48,876 nucleotides of DNA from Rhodococcus spongiicola (GCF_004011835.1 NZ_RKLN01000008.1:1-48876); one strand, 5' to 3'; shown: positions 39,295 through 48,583, counted from the first letter of the stretch. Translations and numbers: made by a program. Notes: generated from the letters alone by a model not told the origin.

Positions 39295-41439
39295 TTGCCG
39301 CACCGTCGACCCAAGAATTCGATCGTCATAGCCACAGTCGCCGCAGTGGCTGTTGCAGCGCCCTTCGCCGTCCAGACCCTCGGCAGTGACTCGATTACCG
39401 TCCGCTTCATCAATGGGACCTCGCCGTCGATCCCGACAGAGATTGCCGAGGTCTTGCTTACGTCCGTTCCCGAAGTCGTCGTTCCGCTCGCGGAACTCGA
39501 GGCAATCACCGGGCTCGACATTCCGGACATCGACCTGCGCAATCTTCAGCTGCCGACCGAGATCCCACTGCCCGGAGGTGGTTCGATCCCGCTGTCGCCG
39601 CTGACCTCACCGGCCATCCCCGGTGACCCTGCAGTCCCCGATGTCCCCGCAGCCCCCGGTGACGTCGCGGTCCCCGCACCGGCGTCCGAAACGGCAGTCC
39701 CATCCCTGGCCGATCAACTCGGCGCCACGGTCAAGGAGATCACGCGTGACGAGCCGTTCTCCATGGTTGCGCTGACCTCCGCGGACCTCGAGTCGGTGGT
39801 TACGAAGCTCCGCGTGAAGCTGGAAGACGGGACGTGGGGCGAGTGGTTCGCTCCCGAGGGAATAGACAGCCAAACCGCCGACATGGCGACGGTGTCCGGC
39901 AAACAGGGCAGCGATCCTGTCTACGTCGGCGAAACCAACGCTATGCAGATACTCGTGGCACCCAAGGATTCCGGTACCACCGGTCAGACCGCGCCGGGCG
40001 GGGAGGGAGCCTCGGCGGCACAGACCCCCGCGCCTGCCAACTCGCCGGCGCCCGAGACCTCGCAACCGCTCGGCTACGCCCCCGCCGCTGTGTCCAACCC
40101 GCTGCCCGCAGCTGTGTCCAACCCGCTGCCCGCAGCTGTGTCTAACCCGCTGCCCGCAGCTGTGTCCAACCCGCTGCCCGCAGCGACCATCACCGCCGAC
40201 GACATCTCCGCAGTGCTCATCACCCCAGGCACCGGACCGCAGGATTCGAACCTCGCCGACATCGCCACCCCCGCGTCCGTGAACGGCATCAACATCATCT
40301 CGCGCAGCGGGTGGGGAGCCGACGAGAACATCCGATGCTCTGACCCGATCTATGACGATTCTCTCGGTGGCGCGACCGTGCACCACACCGCCGAGAGCAA
40401 CAACTACACCAAGCGGGAGTCTGCGGGCATCGTGCGCGGCATCTACGCGTATCACGCGCAGACCCTCGGCTGGTGCGACATCGGCTACAACGTGCTCGTC
40501 GATCGGTTCGGCCAGATCTTCGAGGGTCGCTACGGCGGTCTCGACCGCCCGGTTCGGGGCGCACACGCCGGCGGCTTCAACGAGAACACCATCGGCATCG
40601 CGATGATGGGCAACTTCCAGAACGTGGCGGCCCCGGCCGCGACGATCGAGTCCCTCGGAAAGTTCCTCGGGTGGCGACTGAAGCTCGCGAACCTGAATCC
40701 CAAGGGCTGGACGACGATGTACTCCGAGGGCACCTCGTACACGAAGTACCCGAAGGGGCAGGCGGTGAACCTTCCGATCATCTTCGCGCACCGTGACGTC
40801 GGCTACACCGTATGCCCGGGTGACTCCGCCTACGCACAGATGGACCAGGTCCGCGACATCGCCGCGGGCAACTGGAACGCAGGCAGCGTACCGGCTCCCG
40901 CCCCCAGTCCGGGCGGAGGGACCAGCCCCGATGTCGGGGTGAACGTCGGTTCGCTCGACCTGGACGCGCAGATCCCGGCCGCCATCGACAGCCTGCTGTC
41001 GATGGCCGATTCCAACCCGATCGTGCGCGAGTGGCTCGCCCTCGGCGGGGACAGCGGCATGCTCGGCGACGCCATCACCGGCCTGCTGACCACCGCGGCG
41101 GGATCGCTGTACGCGTTCTTCGAGAACGGCGCGCTGGTCACGTCCCCGAACGGTGACGTGGTGACGATGCTCGGCGAGATCTTCAACGCCTGGCAGAACG
41201 CCGGCGGGGTCCTGGCCGACATCGGCCTGCCGGTCACTGACGAGTACCGGGTGGACGGGGGCTTCCGCAGCGACTTCGAGAACGGCTCGATGCTCTACGA
41301 CGAAGCGACCCAGCAGATCACCACGGTCGTGACCAAGCCGGCCCCAGGCGCTGCCTCCGCTCCAGCCCCGACAGCTCCAGCCCCGACAGCTCCTTCACCG
41401 ACGGCTCCGCCTGGTGAGACCCCGGTGCGGATCAACTGA
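39295..41439 (+). CDS. Secreted N-acetylmuramoyl-L-alanine amidase with LGFP-like repeats (Rv3811 type)
   Basis: Peptidoglycan hydrolase of 714 aa. A signal peptide (about 1-30) is followed by an Ala/Pro-rich region with four NPLPAAVS repeats (about 265-296). The amidase_2/PGRP domain (about 335-530) shows SRSGWGADE, ATVHHTAESNNY, YAYHAQTLGWCDIGYNVLVD, GRYGGLDRPVRGAHAGGFN and HRDVGYTVCPGD; the His residues in these blocks are the zinc ligands. Two LGFP-like units follow (about 575-690), then an AlaPro-Thr tail. The TTG start at 39295 is chosen because GGAG lies 8 nt upstream and no other in-frame start fits the signal peptide. It has the same neighbourhood as Rv3811. Confidence 0.92.
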   Translation: MPHRRPKNSIVIATVAAVAVAAPFAVQTLGSDSITVRFINGTSPSIPTEIAEVLLTSVPEVVVPLAELEAITGLDIPDIDLRNLQLPTEIPLPGGGSIPLSPLTSPAIPGDPAVPDVPAAPGDVAVPAPASETAVPSLADQLGATVKEITRDEPFSMVALTSADLESVVTKLRVKLEDGTWGEWFAPEGIDSQTADMATVSGKQGSDPVYVGETNAMQILVAPKDSGTTGQTAPGGEGASAAQTPAPANSPAPETSQPLGYAPAAVSNPLPAAVSNPLPAAVSNPLPAAVSNPLPAATITADDISAVLITPGTGPQDSNLADIATPASVNGINIISRSGWGADENIRCSDPIYDDSLGGATVHHTAESNNYTKRESAGIVRGIYAYHAQTLGWCDIGYNVLVDRFGQIFEGRYGGLDRPVRGAHAGGFNENTIGIAMMGNFQNVAAPAATIESLGKFLGWRLKLANLNPKGWTTMYSEGTSYTKYPKGQAVNLPIIFAHRDVGYTVCPGDSAYAQMDQVRDIAAGNWNAGSVPAPAPSPGGGTSPDVGVNVGSLDLDAQIPAAIDSLLSMADSNPIVREWLALGGDSGMLGDAITGLLTTAAGSLYAFFENGALVTSPNGDVVTMLGEIFNAWQNAGGVLADIGLPVTDEYRVDGGFRSDFENGSMLYDEATQQITTVVTKPAPGAASAPAPTAPAPTAPSPTAPPGETPVRIN
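40087..40182 (+). repeat. Four tandem 24-bp units inside the amidase gene
   Basis: Four in-frame copies of GCTGTGTCCAACCCGCTGCC+CGCA encode AVSNPLPA; only one base differs (TCT for TCC in unit 3). The near-identity at the DNA level points to recent expansion or slippage. It lies in the linker before the PGRP domain. Confidence 0.9.
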
Positions 41440-41449
41440 TCCGCACCGG
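41422..41449 (+). terminator. Hairpin spanning the amidase stop codon
   Basis: CCGGTGCGGATC (41422-41433) pairs perfectly with GATCCGCACCGG (41438-41449) around an AACT loop. The TGA stop is formed by the loop and right arm, so the last codons are part of the stem. Confidence 0.6.
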
Positions 41450-41454
41450 GATCC

Positions 41455-41539
41455 GAACGAACGCCTCTGTTCCGCCGGGAATCACCCATTCCAGGAATCG
41501 CCTTTCCAGGAAACACAGGGGAACAGAGGCGTTTCGTTC
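41455..41539. terminator. Long stem-loop between the convergent amidase and HAD genes
   Basis: GAACGAACGCCTCTGTTCC (41455-41473) pairs with GGAACAGAGGCGTTTCGTTC (41520-41539) with one bulge. The 46-nt loop holds two TTCCAGGAA elements. It ends 2 bp before the HAD stop codon and probably stops transcription from both sides. Confidence 0.65.
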
Positions 41540-41541
41540 TC

Positions 41542-42366
41542 TCAGCTCACCCAGATCCGCTCGAGGACGCGGGCGACGCCGTCGTCGCTGTTGGTAGCCG
41601 TGACCTCGTCCGCCGCCGCCTTCGTATCCGGGTGCGCGTTCTCCATCGCGACGCCGTGTCCGGCCATCGTCAGCATGGCGATGTCATTGGGCATGTCCCC
41701 GAAGGCGAGAACTCCCGACTCGCTCACGCCGAGCCGCCGGGCGATCAGCCTCAGCCCCGACGCCTTGGTCACGCCGGGCGCGGACACCTCGATCAGGCCG
41801 TTGTTCGTCGAGTAGGTCAGATCCGCCCGTTCCCCCAACAGCGGCCGCAGTGTCGCGACCATGGCGGCACTGCTGGCGCCGGGGATTCGGATGAGCATCT
41901 TGATCGCCGGTGCGGACAGGATGTCCTCCGGTGCCATTTCGACGTGGTCGGGGTTGAGCCAGGCATGCTCGTACCCTGGTGCGCTCACGAACTGCGGGGT
42001 CGCGGTGTCGTGCGCGGTGGAACCGACGCGCTCGGCCGCCAGGCCCGCCCCGGGCAGCTCGTACTCGATCAGATCGGCGATCCAGGCGAGGGTGTCCACC
42101 GACAGCATCGCGGCCTCGAGGACCCGATCGGCTTCGGCGTCGTAGAGGACCGCGCCGTTGGCGCACACCGCGAGCGGTGCGAATCCGAGTCCATCGACCA
42201 CCGGGTCGAGCCAACGTGGAGGGCGCCCGGTAGCAAGGACGAACGGCGTGCCGGACTCGACGACGGCGCTCGCCGCCTTGCGGGTCCGGGCGGTTATACG
42301 CTCGGCGTCGTCGATCAGGGTGCCGTCGACATCGCTGGCGACGAGGCTGGGAAGTTCGTGGTCCAC
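41542..42366 (-). CDS. HAD-superfamily phosphatase, Cof type (Rv3813c type)
   Basis: Cytosolic HAD hydrolase of 274 aa. The nucleophile motif is ASDVDGTLIDD (Asp residues near 11 and 13), then ATGRPPRW (motif II), a type C2B cap, the motif III Lys near GVTKASGL, and AFGDMPNDIAML (motif IV). Substrates are probably sugar phosphates, but none can be assigned. The GTG at 42366 gives the usual length; a longer frame upstream lies antisense in style and without homology. It follows the acyltransferase genes by 61 bp and has the same order in M. tuberculosis. Confidence 0.9.
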   Translation of the reverse strand: MDHELPSLVASDVDGTLIDDAERITARTRKAASAVVESGTPFVLATGRPPRWLDPVVDGLGFAPLAVCANGAVLYDAEADRVLEAAMLSVDTLAWIADLIEYELPGAGLAAERVGSTAHDTATPQFVSAPGYEHAWLNPDHVEMAPEDILSAPAIKMLIRIPGASSAAMVATLRPLLGERADLTYSTNNGLIEVSAPGVTKASGLRLIARRLGVSESGVLAFGDMPNDIAMLTMAGHGVAMENAHPDTKAAADEVTATNSDDGVARVLERIWVS

Positions 42367-42427
42367 CGGGTCATTCTGCCCTGTCCGATGACATCCGAGG
42401 AACGAGAACGCCTGGATGCGAGGCAAC

Positions 42428-43165
42428 TCACGACGCACGGAAGCGACGCGCGCGGGCTTCGTCCTCGTCGAGCTTGGTGGCCTCGGCGAGCGTCGGCGCC
42501 GTTCCCCCGAGACGCCGAGGTACCCACGGCTCGCCAACCGGATGAGGGTAGTCGCGCTGCGCTTCGGCGAGCAGGGCCGCCATACGCTCGTGCAGGGTCG
42601 CCGTGAGCGACTCCGGTCCGCCGTCGGGAGCGATCGGCTCCCCCACCACGACCGTGACGGGGATGCGGTGCCGACCCAGGCGCAGCGGTTGCCCCTTGGT
42701 CGCGATCCGCTGGGCGCCCCACACGATGGACGGCACGATCGGCACTCCGGCCTCGAGCGCCATCCGTGCTGCACCGGACTTGAACTTCTTGAGTTCGAAA
42801 CTCCGGCTGATCGTGCCCTCCGGATAGACACCGACCAGCTCACCGGCCTTCAGCGCCTCGACCGCCGAACGATACGACGCGGTGCCGGCGGCGCGATCCA
42901 CCGCGATCGTGCGGGTATTACGCATCAGAAACCTCAGAACCGGATTGTCGGCGAGTTCTGCCTTGGCCATGAAGCGGATTCGACGACCCCGACTGCGTGC
43001 GGTGAGCCCGATCGACACGAAGTCGAGGTAGCCGGTGTGGTTGATGGCCAGCACCGCCCCACCATCACGCGGCAGGTTCTCGACGCCGACGCGCGTGAAC
43101 CGAAGGCCCTGAAAGGTGCTCATGCCTTGCGCGGCCCACTCCACTGCCGCATAGACCGGCTCCAC
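42428..43165 (-). CDS. PlsC-family acyltransferase, second copy
   Basis: Membrane-associated 1-acylglycerol-3-phosphate-type acyltransferase of 245 aa. The catalytic NHTGYLDF (NHx4D), RIRFMAKAEL, AVDRAAG and YPEGTISRS motifs are present. It is clearly a paralog of the next upstream gene. The GTG start at 43165 is 2 bp after the stop of that gene, so they form an operon. The mycobacterial Rv3814c-Rv3816c cluster has three such copies; here two remain. Specificity for phospholipid or other acceptors is unknown. Confidence 0.9.
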   Translation of the reverse strand: MEPVYAAVEWAAQGMSTFQGLRFTRVGVENLPRDGGAVLAINHTGYLDFVSIGLTARSRGRRIRFMAKAELADNPVLRFLMRNTRTIAVDRAAGTASYRSAVEALKAGELVGVYPEGTISRSFELKKFKSGAARMALEAGVPIVPSIVWGAQRIATKGQPLRLGRHRIPVTVVVGEPIAPDGGPESLTATLHERMAALLAEAQRDYPHPVGEPWVPRRLGGTAPTLAEATKLDEDEARARRFRAS

Positions 43166-43167
43166 GA

Positions 43168-43923
43168 CTACTTCCCCTCGGTCTCCTTGCTGCGTCGTGC
43201 AGCCTTCGCTTCGGCGTCCGCCGCATCCATTGCGTTGGCTTCCTCGAGGGTCGGCGCCCCACCACCGAGTCGCGCCGGCACCCAGTATTCGTCCGCCGGG
43301 TGCTCATAGCTCGCCTGCACGCCGCGCAGCAGTTCTTCCATCCGCGTGTGCAGAAGCGCCGTCATGTCCGACGCCGGCTCGAACGGCGCGATCGGCTCCC
43401 CGACGGCGATGGAGATCGGAGTGTTGGTCCGGCCCAGACGCTTCGGGTAGCCCTTGGTCCACACCCGCTGCGAGCCCCAGATAACCATCGGGACCACCGG
43501 GGTCCCCGATTCGATCGCCATGCGGGCAGCACCGGACTTGAAGCCCTTGAGTTCGAAACTTCGGCTGATAGTCGCTTCCGGGAACACGCCTACCAGTTCA
43601 CCGTCCCGCAGCGCCTGCACCGCGGCCCGATAGGACTCGCCACCCGCGGCTCGGTCGACGGGGATGTGCTTCATCGCGCGCATCATCGGGCCGGAAATCT
43701 TGTGAACGAACACCTCGTTCTTCGCCATGAACCGGACATAGCGCTTGACGGCGCGGGCCGGCAGACCCGCGTAGGTGAAGTCCATGTAGCCGGTGTGGTT
43801 GATGGCGATCACCGCACCTCCCGTCGCGGGAATGTGCTCCTCGCCGGTGACGGTGAACTTCAGCCCCTGGCCTGCGAACACGGTGCGGGCTAGGCCGATG
43901 ATCGTTCGGTAGAAGGGTTCCAC
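43168..43923 (-). CDS. PlsC-family acyltransferase, first copy
   Basis: Acyltransferase of 251 aa and first gene of the acyltransferase pair. Motifs are NHTGYMDFTYAGLP, VRFMAKNEVF, HIPVDRAAGGESY and FPEATISRSFELKGF. The last differs from its partner: FPEAT has Ala where the PlsC family and the second copy have PEGT. That Gly is usually well conserved, so substrate binding may differ. The C-terminus ends AKAARRSKETEGK. The GTG start at 43923 gives MEPFYR, like MEPVYA in the second copy. Confidence 0.9.
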   Translation of the reverse strand: MEPFYRTIIGLARTVFAGQGLKFTVTGEEHIPATGGAVIAINHTGYMDFTYAGLPARAVKRYVRFMAKNEVFVHKISGPMMRAMKHIPVDRAAGGESYRAAVQALRDGELVGVFPEATISRSFELKGFKSGAARMAIESGTPVVPMVIWGSQRVWTKGYPKRLGRTNTPISIAVGEPIAPFEPASDMTALLHTRMEELLRGVQASYEHPADEYWVPARLGGGAPTLEEANAMDAADAEAKAARRSKETEGK

Positions 43924-43992
43924 AGATTGAAGCCTAGTCGGCCGCTCGTGGGCGAGACACTTCCCGACCCCTGCACGGACGAACAGACGAGA

Positions 43993-44024
43993 CGAGGCCC
44001 CCGGCGTGCACGCCGGGGGCCTCG
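43993..44024 (-). terminator. Perfect 14-bp hairpin after the Ig-like operon
   Basis: CGAGGCCCCCGGCG (43993-44006) pairs with CGCCGGGGGCCTCG (44011-44024) around TGCA. It lies 52 bp beyond the stop of the last Ig-like gene and upstream of the acyltransferases. Confidence 0.7.
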
Positions 44025-44076
44025 AACTCTTCGCTACGTCAGATCGGGGAGGCTGCTATGCAACCGCGCCGATCCC

Positions 44077-46101
44077 TCAGGACCCGAAGGGAAGTCCAGC
44101 CAGGCTACCGGTACCGGAATCGACAGAAACGACGTCGAGCGTCCGAGGCTCCGAGGTCGAGCCCTTCAGCCCCTCCGCACCCGAGTAGACCGCGGTGATC
44201 GAGTGAGCACCCGTGGTCGAGAACGCGTAGTCGAGTGTCGCGGTGCCGTCGACCAGATCGACCGTCTCTCCGATCGGGGTCTCACCGTCGAAGAACTGGA
44301 TCGTTCCCTCGACCGGCACGGACGACACCACCGACGCCCACAACGTCACGGTGTCATCGGCCACTGCCGACGCGGGCACGGTCAGCGCCGTCGCGGTGTC
44401 GACGTCGACCACTGTCGGCCTCGACACGTTCACGTGCCGAGTCACCGTGGTGGAACCGTCGTGCGCTTCCGTGCCGGAGAACACCGCCGAGATGGCATGC
44501 GTGCCAACTTCAGTGAACGTGTGCGGCAACCGCGCGACACCGTCGCTCACCGCTACCGGGTCACCCAGGTCCTGGCCTGCGGTAAGGAACTGGACGGTTC
44601 CTCCCTCGACGGGCTCCCCAGCGGCGTCCAGGACGGTCACCCACAGGTCGACGACCTCATCGGTCTTGGCCTCTCCGGGAACACTGAGCAGGGTCACGGT
44701 GTCTCGGGGAGCCACCACCGGGTCGGTGACGGACACGGACTGAGCGGGTGCGGTCGAGGGCGCGAAGCCTGCCGTTCCCGAGTAGTAGGCGGTGATCTCG
44801 TGGCTTCCGACGGACGTGAACGTGTGCTCGAGAATCGCGGTTCCGTCCGTGAGCTCGACGGGCGCACCGATGTTGGCGAGGCCGTCCTTGAACTGCACGG
44901 TTCCACCCGTCGGCGTCGGACTGATCGACGCCGAGAGTGTCACGGGGTCACCGGTCCGCGCCGCCTGGGGCGCGGTGACGGCCGCGGTGGTCTCCGCATC
45001 GGTCACTACCACCGTCTGCGGCGCTGCGGTCGAGTTCGTGAACCCAAGCCCGCCGAAGAACTCCGCGGTGATGCTGTGCTGCCCGGCGGTGAACGTGTAC
45101 GGCAGGGTCGCCGCCCCGTTCACGACCTCAACCCGGTCCCCGATCGGAGCCCCGTTGTCTGCGAACTGCACCGTGCCCTGCGCGTCCGTCGGCGACAACT
45201 GCACGGTCAGATCGACCGCCTCACCGGCCACAGCCGTTCCGGGGACCGACACGACGACACCCGTCGACACGGGTTCGTTCACCTGCACCGTCTGCACGGC
45301 CGACTCCGACGACTTCGCCGTAGCGGTGGAAGGGAACTTCGCCTGGACCGACCGGGCGCCTGGCGGGGGCGCCCAGTCATACGTCGCCACACCCGACGCA
45401 TCCAGCTCGCTGGAACCGATCCTCGTGTCCCCGTCGTAGAAGTCCACCGGATCACCCTGCGCGCCACCGGTCACCGTGGCGGTCAACGTCACTACCTGAC
45501 CCACTACCACCGGGTCGGTCGTCGCGGACAGTGATGTCGTGGTGGTGTCCTTGGCCACCGTGACCGCCGGACCCTTGGTCTGGAAGTCGTTGGCGCGAAT
45601 GCCGATGACGTAGCCCATCCCGTTGTCCAACGGAGTGTCGCGCTCGCATTCGGCGGTCACCCGATACTCGAACGTGAAGGTCTGCGAGTTCGGGCTGAGG
45701 TTCGGCCAGACAGTCCACGACCCCCGCACCCGGGTGTAGGTCTCCTCCACTATCGGGTTGGACCGGTTGCTGCTCACGAACTCCCAGCACGCCGGACGGA
45801 AGTCCGTAACCTCTGAGAGGGTCACGACGGAACCGGTACGTTCGATCTTCGTCTTCACCTCGATGATCTGACCCACCGACGCCGTCGTGTCACTGATCGT
45901 GCGGGTGAAGTGGGTGGAGGCGTCCGACCACGACACCGTTTCCGATGCCGCACTGGCCACACCCGGACTGAATCCTCCGAGGAGGGTTGCTGACAGCGCG
46001 GCCACGGCCGCACCGGCGGTCAGCCGCCGACTCGTCCTACCAGTCATCCCGATCGCCCGTCCTTCTCGCGCTGTCGCTGCCTTCGAAATTTCCTGTCGCA
46101 T
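44077..46101 (-). CDS. Secreted Ig-like repeat protein A
   Basis: The 674-aa protein has a signal peptide (basic start, ending near GVASAAS), a unique N-terminal domain with two cysteines (DFRPACWEF, TAECERD), and five Ig-like (Big_3_5 type) repeats of about 90 aa with cores such as GTVQFKDG, ...TLxHTF and HxITAxYSG. The C-terminus is SGTGSLAGLPFGS. There is no sortase motif or membrane anchor. The ATG at 46101 follows GGAG at 6 nt and lies 12 bp after the stop of the upstream Ig gene, so they share an operon. Repeats 4 and 5 correspond to repeats 4 and 5 of the neighbour. Function unknown; adhesion or envelope structure is inferred. Confidence 0.85.
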   Translation of the reverse strand: MRQEISKAATAREGRAIGMTGRTSRRLTAGAAVAALSATLLGGFSPGVASAASETVSWSDASTHFTRTISDTTASVGQIIEVKTKIERTGSVVTLSEVTDFRPACWEFVSSNRSNPIVEETYTRVRGSWTVWPNLSPNSQTFTFEYRVTAECERDTPLDNGMGYVIGIRANDFQTKGPAVTVAKDTTTTSLSATTDPVVVGQVVTLTATVTGGAQGDPVDFYDGDTRIGSSELDASGVATYDWAPPPGARSVQAKFPSTATAKSSESAVQTVQVNEPVSTGVVVSVPGTAVAGEAVDLTVQLSPTDAQGTVQFADNGAPIGDRVEVVNGAATLPYTFTAGQHSITAEFFGGLGFTNSTAAPQTVVVTDAETTAAVTAPQAARTGDPVTLSASISPTPTGGTVQFKDGLANIGAPVELTDGTAILEHTFTSVGSHEITAYYSGTAGFAPSTAPAQSVSVTDPVVAPRDTVTLLSVPGEAKTDEVVDLWVTVLDAAGEPVEGGTVQFLTAGQDLGDPVAVSDGVARLPHTFTEVGTHAISAVFSGTEAHDGSTTVTRHVNVSRPTVVDVDTATALTVPASAVADDTVTLWASVVSSVPVEGTIQFFDGETPIGETVDLVDGTATLDYAFSTTGAHSITAVYSGAEGLKGSTSEPRTLDVVSVDSGTGSLAGLPFGS

Positions 46102-46113
46102 CGTCATCTCCGC

Positions 46114-48411
46114 TCACGAACCGAACATGGTGCCGAGCGAGCTCGAGACCTCGTTGATCACAAGGGTTCCGGGGACGGATGTCGACTCCGTGAATCCAGC
46201 TGCGCCGCTGTACTTTGCGGTGATCTCGTAGGATCCGGCCTCGGCGAACGTGTGCGTGAGGCTTGCGTATCCATCGACGAGTTGCACTGCCTCGCCGAGC
46301 GGCTTGTCACCCGCGAAGAACTGAATGGTGCCGTTCGGGGTCTGTGGGGCGACGACGCGCGCGTCGAGGATCATTGGCTCACCCTCAGTACCGACTGCCG
46401 GCAATCCCAGTTCGGTTGCCGTCGCGAGATCAGCGGCCGACGGCACTGTCACATTGATGTCCTGAGAGTCGGTGGTCGAGCCTTCGAAGACACCCACTCC
46501 GCTGAACTCTGCCGAAATCGTGTGTACGCCAGTCGAGTCGAAGGTGTGCGTCAGCTTGGCGAAACCGTCGACCACGGGAACCGGGCCTCCGATGAGAGCC
46601 CCGCCGTTACGGAACTGCACCGTGCCCCCCTCGGGTACCGGGGCTCCGTCCCACAGGTCGAACGCGCTCGCCCACAGGTCCACCGGCTTGTCGATCTTCG
46701 CCTCACCGGGCGCGTTGAGCAACGTGGCGGTGCCGATGTTCGTCGCCGTTACTTCCACGGTCACTGGAGTAGCTGTCGAACCCAGCGAACCCACACCTCC
46801 GCTGTAGACCGCGGTGATGGGGTGCGATCCGCCTCGGATGAAGGTATGCGAGAGACTCGCGACGCCGTCCACGACCAGAATCGGTGATCCGAGATTCGTT
46901 GCGCCGTCACGGAACTGCACGGTGCCGTCGACGGGGGTCGGGGAAACGGTGGCCGAGAACGTCACTTCCGCACCGACCTCTGTGGTGGCGGGCGCGGTGA
47001 GTTCAGTGGTGGTCGCCACGGCGTCCGGTAGCGGCTCCGAGACGGCTACCACGCGCGCACCCGAGGTCGACGGCGCGTAGGCCGCACTGCCCGAGAAGGC
47101 CGCGGTGATGCTGTGGTCACCCGTCGTCGTGAAGGCATGCGAGAGCGTCGCGATACCCCCGGCGACCGGAACGGGATCCCCGATCTCGGTGTCACCGTCC
47201 TTGAACTGCACCGTTCCGTCGACGCCGGGCGGGGTCACTGCCGCGACGAGATCGACAGCGAGACCACTGGTCGCGGTCGGCGGCACCGTGACCGACGTCG
47301 TGGTCGCCACGGCGGGCGGCGTCACCGTCACTGTCCGTGCCTCCGACGTCGACGACGCGAAACCCGTTGTGCTCGAGAACTCGGCGGTGATGCTATGGGC
47401 GCCGAGGGTACCGAACGAATGCTCCAGGGTCGCGGTGCCGTTGGACACGTGAACCGGTGCGCCGATCGCGTCGCCGTTGTCCTTGAACTGCACAGTGCCC
47501 GATGCGTCGGCCGGTTCCACCGTCGCACTGAGCTGCACGGAGGTGCCGGTCGGCGTGGTGTCCGGGACGGTCAGCGTGGTGGATGTCTCGATGGCGACGA
47601 TCTCGATGGTTGCCAGCGGCCCTGCCCCGGCATTGAGACCGCTCGACGCCGAGTTGCGGGGGCTGCAGCGTGTCGGCGTCCACTGATCGCCGAAGATCCC
47701 CGCATCTGCGAGCGCCAACTGCGTGCTGAAATTCTTGTCGTTGTCGAACTTGCCCGCGTCTCCGCTCGTGCGGAGCTTCGGCTCGATGACGCCGGACTGA
47801 CCGGCCACCATGGTCACTTCGATAGCCGGCATCCGGAACCAGGAATCACCGTTCGAAGTCGGGTTGCCGTCTAGATCCCTCTTGGTCTTGGTAGCGGTGA
47901 TCCCACCCTTTTTGCTCTTGCTGTTCGAGGCACCGTTGGCAATCACCTCGTTGTTGCCGGAGATCCGCAGAATGTTGCCGTTCGCGTCGGGCAGTCCGTC
48001 GTCGTTGACCCGGATCACACTCGGCGGTACGCCCTCCAAATGGATCCCCGTGTTCGGGACGATCTCCGCACTGACGAAGGTGGCGTTCGCGGGGATCTCG
48101 TAGTCGTTCTTGAGCCGCGTCAGATACGTCGTCGTCGCAATGGATTCCGTGTCGGGGTAGAACTGGCCGCCGGTCTGCAACCGGAAGGAGAAGGTCTCAC
48201 CCGGCGCCACGGTCGTAGGCGCATCGACAGTGATCGCAGTGTCTCGAGTCTGGTCGACCGGACTGACGATACCGGGGGTAGCCCTACAAGTGTTCTTGAA
48301 CTCGAGAGTGGACGTTTCCGCACCCGCAGGGGCGGCGACCAGCATCACGCCCATCGTCAGGGCGGCACCTGTGAGCGCTGCGGCGCAGCGCTTCGCTAAA
48401 GAGGGATTCAC
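46114..48411 (-). CDS. Secreted Ig-like repeat protein B
   Basis: The 765-aa protein has a signal peptide ending near AAPAGAE, an N-terminal domain of about 250 residues with two cysteines (KNTCRATP, PTRCSPRN) and no recognised family, then five Ig-like repeats (TTxLTVP...GTVQFKDGxTxIGxPV...). The C-terminus is NEVSSSLGTMFGS. The GTG at 48411 follows AGGAG at 4 nt. It is the first gene of a two-gene operon with protein A. Long repeats with conserved SITAxFSG strands suggest an extended rod on the cell surface; a ligand is unknown. Confidence 0.85.
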   Translation of the reverse strand: MNPSLAKRCAAALTGAALTMGVMLVAAPAGAETSTLEFKNTCRATPGIVSPVDQTRDTAITVDAPTTVAPGETFSFRLQTGGQFYPDTESIATTTYLTRLKNDYEIPANATFVSAEIVPNTGIHLEGVPPSVIRVNDDGLPDANGNILRISGNNEVIANGASNSKSKKGGITATKTKRDLDGNPTSNGDSWFRMPAIEVTMVAGQSGVIEPKLRTSGDAGKFDNDKNFSTQLALADAGIFGDQWTPTRCSPRNSASSGLNAGAGPLATIEIVAIETSTTLTVPDTTPTGTSVQLSATVEPADASGTVQFKDNGDAIGAPVHVSNGTATLEHSFGTLGAHSITAEFSSTTGFASSTSEARTVTVTPPAVATTTSVTVPPTATSGLAVDLVAAVTPPGVDGTVQFKDGDTEIGDPVPVAGGIATLSHAFTTTGDHSITAAFSGSAAYAPSTSGARVVAVSEPLPDAVATTTELTAPATTEVGAEVTFSATVSPTPVDGTVQFRDGATNLGSPILVVDGVASLSHTFIRGGSHPITAVYSGGVGSLGSTATPVTVEVTATNIGTATLLNAPGEAKIDKPVDLWASAFDLWDGAPVPEGGTVQFRNGGALIGGPVPVVDGFAKLTHTFDSTGVHTISAEFSGVGVFEGSTTDSQDINVTVPSAADLATATELGLPAVGTEGEPMILDARVVAPQTPNGTIQFFAGDKPLGEAVQLVDGYASLTHTFAEAGSYEITAKYSGAAGFTESTSVPGTLVINEVSSSLGTMFGS

Positions 48412-48469
48412 CGGACTCCTAAAAGAACAATCGAAAAGTGCTCAGCGGGTTCAACACCCGTGCCCGAGC

Positions 48470-48501
48470 ACGATAGCTGGCAAAACTGGAACGTGTGTCA
48501 A
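48470..48501 (-). promoter_or_regulatory. Possible promoter of the Ig-like operon
   Basis: A perfect TTGACA (48501-48496) is followed by TATCGT (48475-48470) after 20 bp, longer than usual. The predicted leader holds a nested inverted repeat (GTGCTC/GAGCAC outer arms and CGGGT/ACCCG inner arms, 48438-48471). Confidence 0.3.
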
Positions 48502-48583
48502 CTTTTCGGACAAAACGCTCAGTCGCTTTCTTTTGCGGATGAGCGGAATCAGGGAGTTTCAAGGACCCAGATGCTCGTGTGTC

